From: Methylomicrobium sp. | GTDB taxonomy: Bacteria; Pseudomonadota; Gammaproteobacteria; Methylococcales; Methylomonadaceae | NCBI GenBank assembly: GCA_007135635.1 | Contig: SLIO01000274.1 | Span: 1 to 7,050, forward strand | Length of the DNA stretch: 7,050 bases | Direction: 5' to 3' | Shown here: piece by piece, positions 5,034 to 7,050 of the stretch | Layout of the letters: every line of letters begins with the position of its first letter | How positions within the stretch are numbered: the stretch's first letter is position 1 | Notes under the pieces: model-generated | Database searches by the model: none | Seen by the model: the letters and a program-made list of their open reading frames with translations, nothing else | Told to the model about the DNA's origin: nothing | Made by a program: the position numbers and the translations under genes

Positions 5034-5095
5034 CGATCAAAAGGGAGTAGCCGTTCCGGCATTTTTTAACGTACTTAGGACAAAAAGGTAAATCA

Positions 5096-5968
5096 TTGAA
5101 TACTCAAGCTATCGTCGACAGGGCAAAACTTTATTGGCGCCTAGCCCGATTCGATCGCCCGATCGGTATATTGATACTCTTATGGCCCACGTTGTGGGCA
5201 CTTTGGTTCGCCTCCGGCGGTTTGCCGGATTTCAAAATTTTGACCGTTTTCGTGCTGGGCGTGATCTTGATGCGGGCGGCCGGTTGTGTGATCAACGACT
5301 ATGCCGATCGCGATTTCGATCCGCATGTCGAGCGCACCAAACAGCGCCCGATCGCAACCGGGCATGTGCAGCCGAAGGAGGCATTGGCGCTCTTTGCCGT
5401 ATTGAGTCTTATCGCGTTCGGCTTGGTGTTGTTATTGAATACGATGACGATACTGTTGTCTATTGGCGGTGCTATTTTAGCTGCCGGCTATCCGTTTATG
5501 AAGCGTTATACTCATTTGCCGCAAGCTTTTTTGGGCATGGCGTTCGGTTGGGCCGTGCCGATGGCGTATGCCGCCGAAACACAAAGCTTGCCCTTGGTTT
5601 CATGGTTGCTGTATTTGGCGGTAATTTTGTGGGCTTTGGTTTACGACACAATGTATGCGATGGTCGATAAGGACGACGATTTAAAAATCGGCGTCAAGTC
5701 GACCGCGATATTATTCGGCGATAGGGATAGAGAAATTATTGCCGGCTTGCAGGTCGTAATTTTAACGTTACTAATCATTGTCGGGCGAATGGAACAAATG
5801 GGGTGGATTTACTATGCAGGGCTAACCGCCGCCGCCGGGTTTTCGGCTTATCAGCAGAAGCTGATTTATCATCGCGAAAAAGCCGATTGCTTCAAAGCGT
5901 TTCTCAATAATAATTGGTTCGGTCTGGCTGTGTTTACAGGGATCGTTGTCGATTATTTAATAGGCTAA
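5096..5968 (+). CDS. ubiA: 4-hydroxybenzoate polyprenyltransferase UbiA
   Basis: UbiA is an inner-membrane enzyme that joins the polyprenyl tail from polyprenyl diphosphate to 4-hydroxybenzoate, the committed membrane step of ubiquinone synthesis. The protein is 290 residues, the same as E. coli UbiA, with about eight or nine hydrophobic segments. Both magnesium-diphosphate motifs are intact: NDYADRDFD (67-75) and [12 protein letters not shown] (184-195), the latter followed by [12 protein letters not shown]. The start is TTG at 5096, supported by AAGG about seven bases upstream and by alignment of the N-terminus ([13 protein letters not shown]) with the family. No ATG lies nearby. ubiC, which makes 4-hydroxybenzoate, is not adjacent. 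The DUF218 gene starts 3 nt after the stop, so the two form an operon. Confidence 0.95.
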   Translation: MNTQAIVDRAKLYWRLARFDRPIGILILLWPTLWALWFASGGLPDFKILTVFVLGVILMRAAGCVINDYADRDFDPHVERTKQRPIATGHVQPKEALALFAVLSLIAFGLVLLLNTMTILLSIGGAILAAGYPFMKRYTHLPQAFLGMAFGWAVPMAYAAETQSLPLVSWLLYLAVILWALVYDTMYAMVDKDDDLKIGVKSTAILFGDRDREIIAGLQVVILTLLIIVGRMEQMGWIYYAGLTAAAGFSAYQQKLIYHREKADCFKAFLNNNWFGLAVFTGIVVDYLIG

Positions 5969-5971
5969 CCG

Positions 5972-6799
5972 GTGCTTAAGACAGTGGATTCAGTCTTTTA
6001 TTGGGTGTCGAAACTGGTTTGGGGCTTATTTGCTCCGGATCATTTGTTGTTGATTTTACTGACTCTGGTTTGCGGGTTGTTTTGGTCAGGCTACCAACAA
6101 ATAGCGCTTTATGGATTCAGTGCCTTGGTTTTATTATGCTGGGTGATCGCTTTATTGCCGGTCGGTAGTTGGTTGCTGCTTCCTTTGGAAACGAAATTTC
6201 CGGCGAACCCGCCGCTGCCTGAGCAATTGGCCGGCATTATCATGTTAGCCGGCGCAGAAAAAATCGACGCCAGCTATGCTTGGCAGCAGGTTGAGCTAAA
6301 AGCCTATTCGGAACGTGCACTGAGCTTCATGCAGATGGCTAGAAAATATCCTGACGCAAGATTAGTCTTTACCGGCGGATTGGGTAGTAAGCTGGATAAG
6401 CAATTTCAGGAAGCCGATGTGGCCGCCCGGCTCTTCGAACAACAAGGTTTCGATATCGGGACAATTCAATTCGAACGGCGCTCAAGAAACACCTACGAAA
6501 ATGCCTTGCTAGGCAAAGAATTGGTTAGGCCCAAAAAAGGCGAAAAATGGTTATTAATCACCAGTGCTTCGCATATGCCAAGAGCAGTAGGCGTATTTTG
6601 TCGGGTCGGTTGGCCGGTCATTCCGTATCCGGTCGACCACTGGACGGTGCCGGGCGAGTCGACAAGTCTCGGTTTTGCGTTCGGAGAAAATTTAGAGCAA
6701 TTGACTTATGCCGTCCGAGAATGGCTAGGATTGGCTGCCTATCATATCACCGGTAAAACAAGTGCTTGGGTGCCGGATACTTGTTCAAATGAGCCATAA
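5972..6799 (+). CDS. elyC: DUF218/YdcF-family protein, ElyC-like envelope factor
   Basis: The 275-residue protein has two N-terminal membrane segments (about 23-40 and 45-70), a linker 'LLPLETKFP' typical of the family, then a DUF218 domain. Motifs in order are IIMLAG (89-94), LVFTGG (131-136) with Glu147 after it, SRNTYENA (171-178) and ITSASHMPRA (196-205), with an 'REWLG' (249-253) ending. E. coli ElyC supports peptidoglycan synthesis and envelope integrity by affecting undecaprenyl-phosphate; SanA and YdcF are relatives. Length and the two membrane helices fit ElyC better than YdcF or SanA, but orthology is inferred. The start is GTG 5972, with AGG at 5962-5964 inside the ubiA end; a later in-frame GTG at 5984 is possible. 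The 3-nt gap to ubiA implies coupled translation. Its partner uses polyprenyl diphosphate, which is chemically related to the lipid carrier affected by ElyC. Confidence 0.85.
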   Translation: MLKTVDSVFYWVSKLVWGLFAPDHLLLILLTLVCGLFWSGYQQIALYGFSALVLLCWVIALLPVGSWLLLPLETKFPANPPLPEQLAGIIMLAGAEKIDASYAWQQVELKAYSERALSFMQMARKYPDARLVFTGGLGSKLDKQFQEADVAARLFEQQGFDIGTIQFERRSRNTYENALLGKELVRPKKGEKWLLITSASHMPRAVGVFCRVGWPVIPYPVDHWTVPGESTSLGFAFGENLEQLTYAVREWLGLAAYHITGKTSAWVPDTCSNEP

Positions 6800-6823
6800 C
6801 CAATAAAGAAAATAAAAAAATAC

Positions 6824-6851
6824 TTGCAGCGAAAAATATGTTCTGTATAAT
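6824..6851 (+). promoter_or_regulatory. Sigma-70 promoter of tRNA-Thr
   Basis: TTGCAG (6824-6829) is a 4-of-6 match to the -35 box and TATAAT (6846-6851) is a perfect -10 box, with a 16-bp spacer and an AT-rich stretch upstream (6801-6822). Transcription would start near 6857-6859, only a few bases before the mature tRNA. The tRNA therefore has its own promoter and need not depend on the ubiA operon. Confidence 0.8.
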
Positions 6852-6863
6852 CTCGGCTTCTTC

Positions 6864-6939
6864 GCTGGTGTAGCTCAGTTGGTAGAGCAGCTGATTTGTA
6901 ATCAGCCGGTCGGTGGTTCGAATCCTCTCACCAGCTCCA
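6864..6939 (+). tRNA. tRNA-Thr (anticodon UGU)
   Basis: This 76-nt tRNA has a 7-bp acceptor stem GCTGGTG (6864-6870) / CACCAGC (6929-6935), discriminator T and an encoded CCA (6937-6939). The D arm is GCTC-AGTTGGTA-GAGC. The anticodon stem GCTGA/TCAGC holds the loop TTTGTAA with anticodon TGT, which reads ACA and, by wobble, other threonine codons. The T loop is TTCGAAT. The T stem GGTGG/CCTCT has a T-T mismatch at its middle pair (51-63 in standard numbering) and a G-T pair at its base. The gene is single and is not followed by tufB or other tRNAs within the window. Confidence 0.97.
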
Positions 6940-6947
6940 ACAAATTC

Positions 6948-6976
6948 AAAGGCTTGCAGAAATGCAAGCCTTTTTT
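6948..6976 (+). terminator. Intrinsic terminator of tRNA-Thr
   Basis: AAAGGCTTGCA (6948-6958) pairs perfectly with TGCAAGCCTTT (6963-6973) around a GAAA tetraloop, and the T-run continues to 6976. It lies 9 nt after the CCA end. This is a strong, textbook rho-independent terminator and closes a one-gene transcription unit. Confidence 0.95.
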
Positions 6977-7017
6977 GTTTGTGCCAGGGTTAGGTGTGGG
7001 TTAGGATTCAGAGAGAA

Positions 7018-7036
7018 CCTCGCGGAATAGGCGAGG
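7018..7036. repeat. Short hairpin at the right edge
   Basis: CCTCGC (7018-7023) pairs exactly with GCGAGG (7031-7036) around a 7-nt loop. It is preceded by two GGGTTAGG-like units (GGGTTAGG at 6987-6994, GGGTTAGG at 6998-7005). There is no T-run of note. It may be the edge of another dispersed repeat that continues outside the window. Confidence 0.3.
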
Positions 7037-7050
7037 CGCATTTTCGGCAA

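Larger units (their letters stand above)
4470..5095. other. 626-nt intergenic region between divergent yfgD and ubiA
   Basis: This must hold the promoters of the yfgD-hda cluster (leftward) and ubiA (rightward). Leftward, CGACAA (4518-4523) and ATTACG (4494-4499) read on the minus strand as weak -35 and -10 boxes 18 bp apart. The stretch 4541-4670 has partial inverted repeats: ATTGCCGG 4553-4560 with CCGGCAAT 4619-4626, and CGGTATCT 4558-4565 with AGATACCG 4662-4669. A 21-codon frame at 4706-4771 has AGGA six bases before its ATG. The 150-bp inverted-repeat element fills 4863-5012, and two hairpin-plus-T structures lie at 5010-5067. No long gene is present. Confidence 0.65.

Noticed and set aside
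5134..5670. 178-residue plus-strand frame inside ubiA
   Set aside because: It is an out-of-frame shadow rich in Arg and Cys; UbiA has both aspartate motifs and full family length.

Overview
The window looks like chromosomal DNA of a gammaproteobacterium. The main evidence is the minus-strand run YfgD-type ArsC / DUF2069 / Hda, a gammaproteobacterial neighbourhood, and the close match of UbiA and Hda to the E. coli proteins in length and motifs. Moderate GC, repeat-rich intergenic DNA and an orphan MoaD-like gene with a small partner would fit a methanotroph of the Methylococcales. That placement is an inference from general familiarity and was not checked.

Layout from left to right. (1) 1-155 is upstream DNA with a perfect 10-bp inverted repeat. 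(2) 156-687 holds two small plus-strand genes: a MoaD/ThiS-like beta-grasp protein ending in Gly-Gly, and an unrecognised 84-residue protein ending in Gly-Gly-Gly. (3) 688-1337 has no convincing gene but holds stacked hairpins, an inverted pair of REP-like elements and a conserved repeat core. (4) 1338-2033 is a plus-strand short-chain dehydrogenase, convergent with a four-gene minus-strand cluster. (5) 2080-4469 is that cluster, transcribed right to left: arsC-like/yfgD, DUF2069 membrane protein, hda, and a panE-like ketopantoate reductase. The last three are packed with 3-nt spacing or a 14-nt overlap. (6) 4470-5095 is a second long intergenic region. It carries a 150-bp element with terminal inverted repeats and terminator-like hairpins in front of ubiA. 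(7) 5096-6799 is ubiA followed 3 nt later by a DUF218/ElyC-type envelope gene. (8) 6824-6976 is a complete tRNA-Thr(UGU) unit with promoter, gene and terminator.

The protein genes are mostly housekeeping: ubiquinone synthesis (UbiA), pantothenate/CoA supply (PanE-like), replication control (Hda) and envelope or undecaprenyl-phosphate homeostasis (ElyC-like). I see no defence system, CRISPR array, prophage or transposase. The least ordinary material is the small Gly-Gly pair at the left and the repeat families in the two intergenic regions. The REP pair has stems kept by compensatory changes, and a related repeat core occurs in both intergenic regions, once with extra DNA in its hairpin loop.
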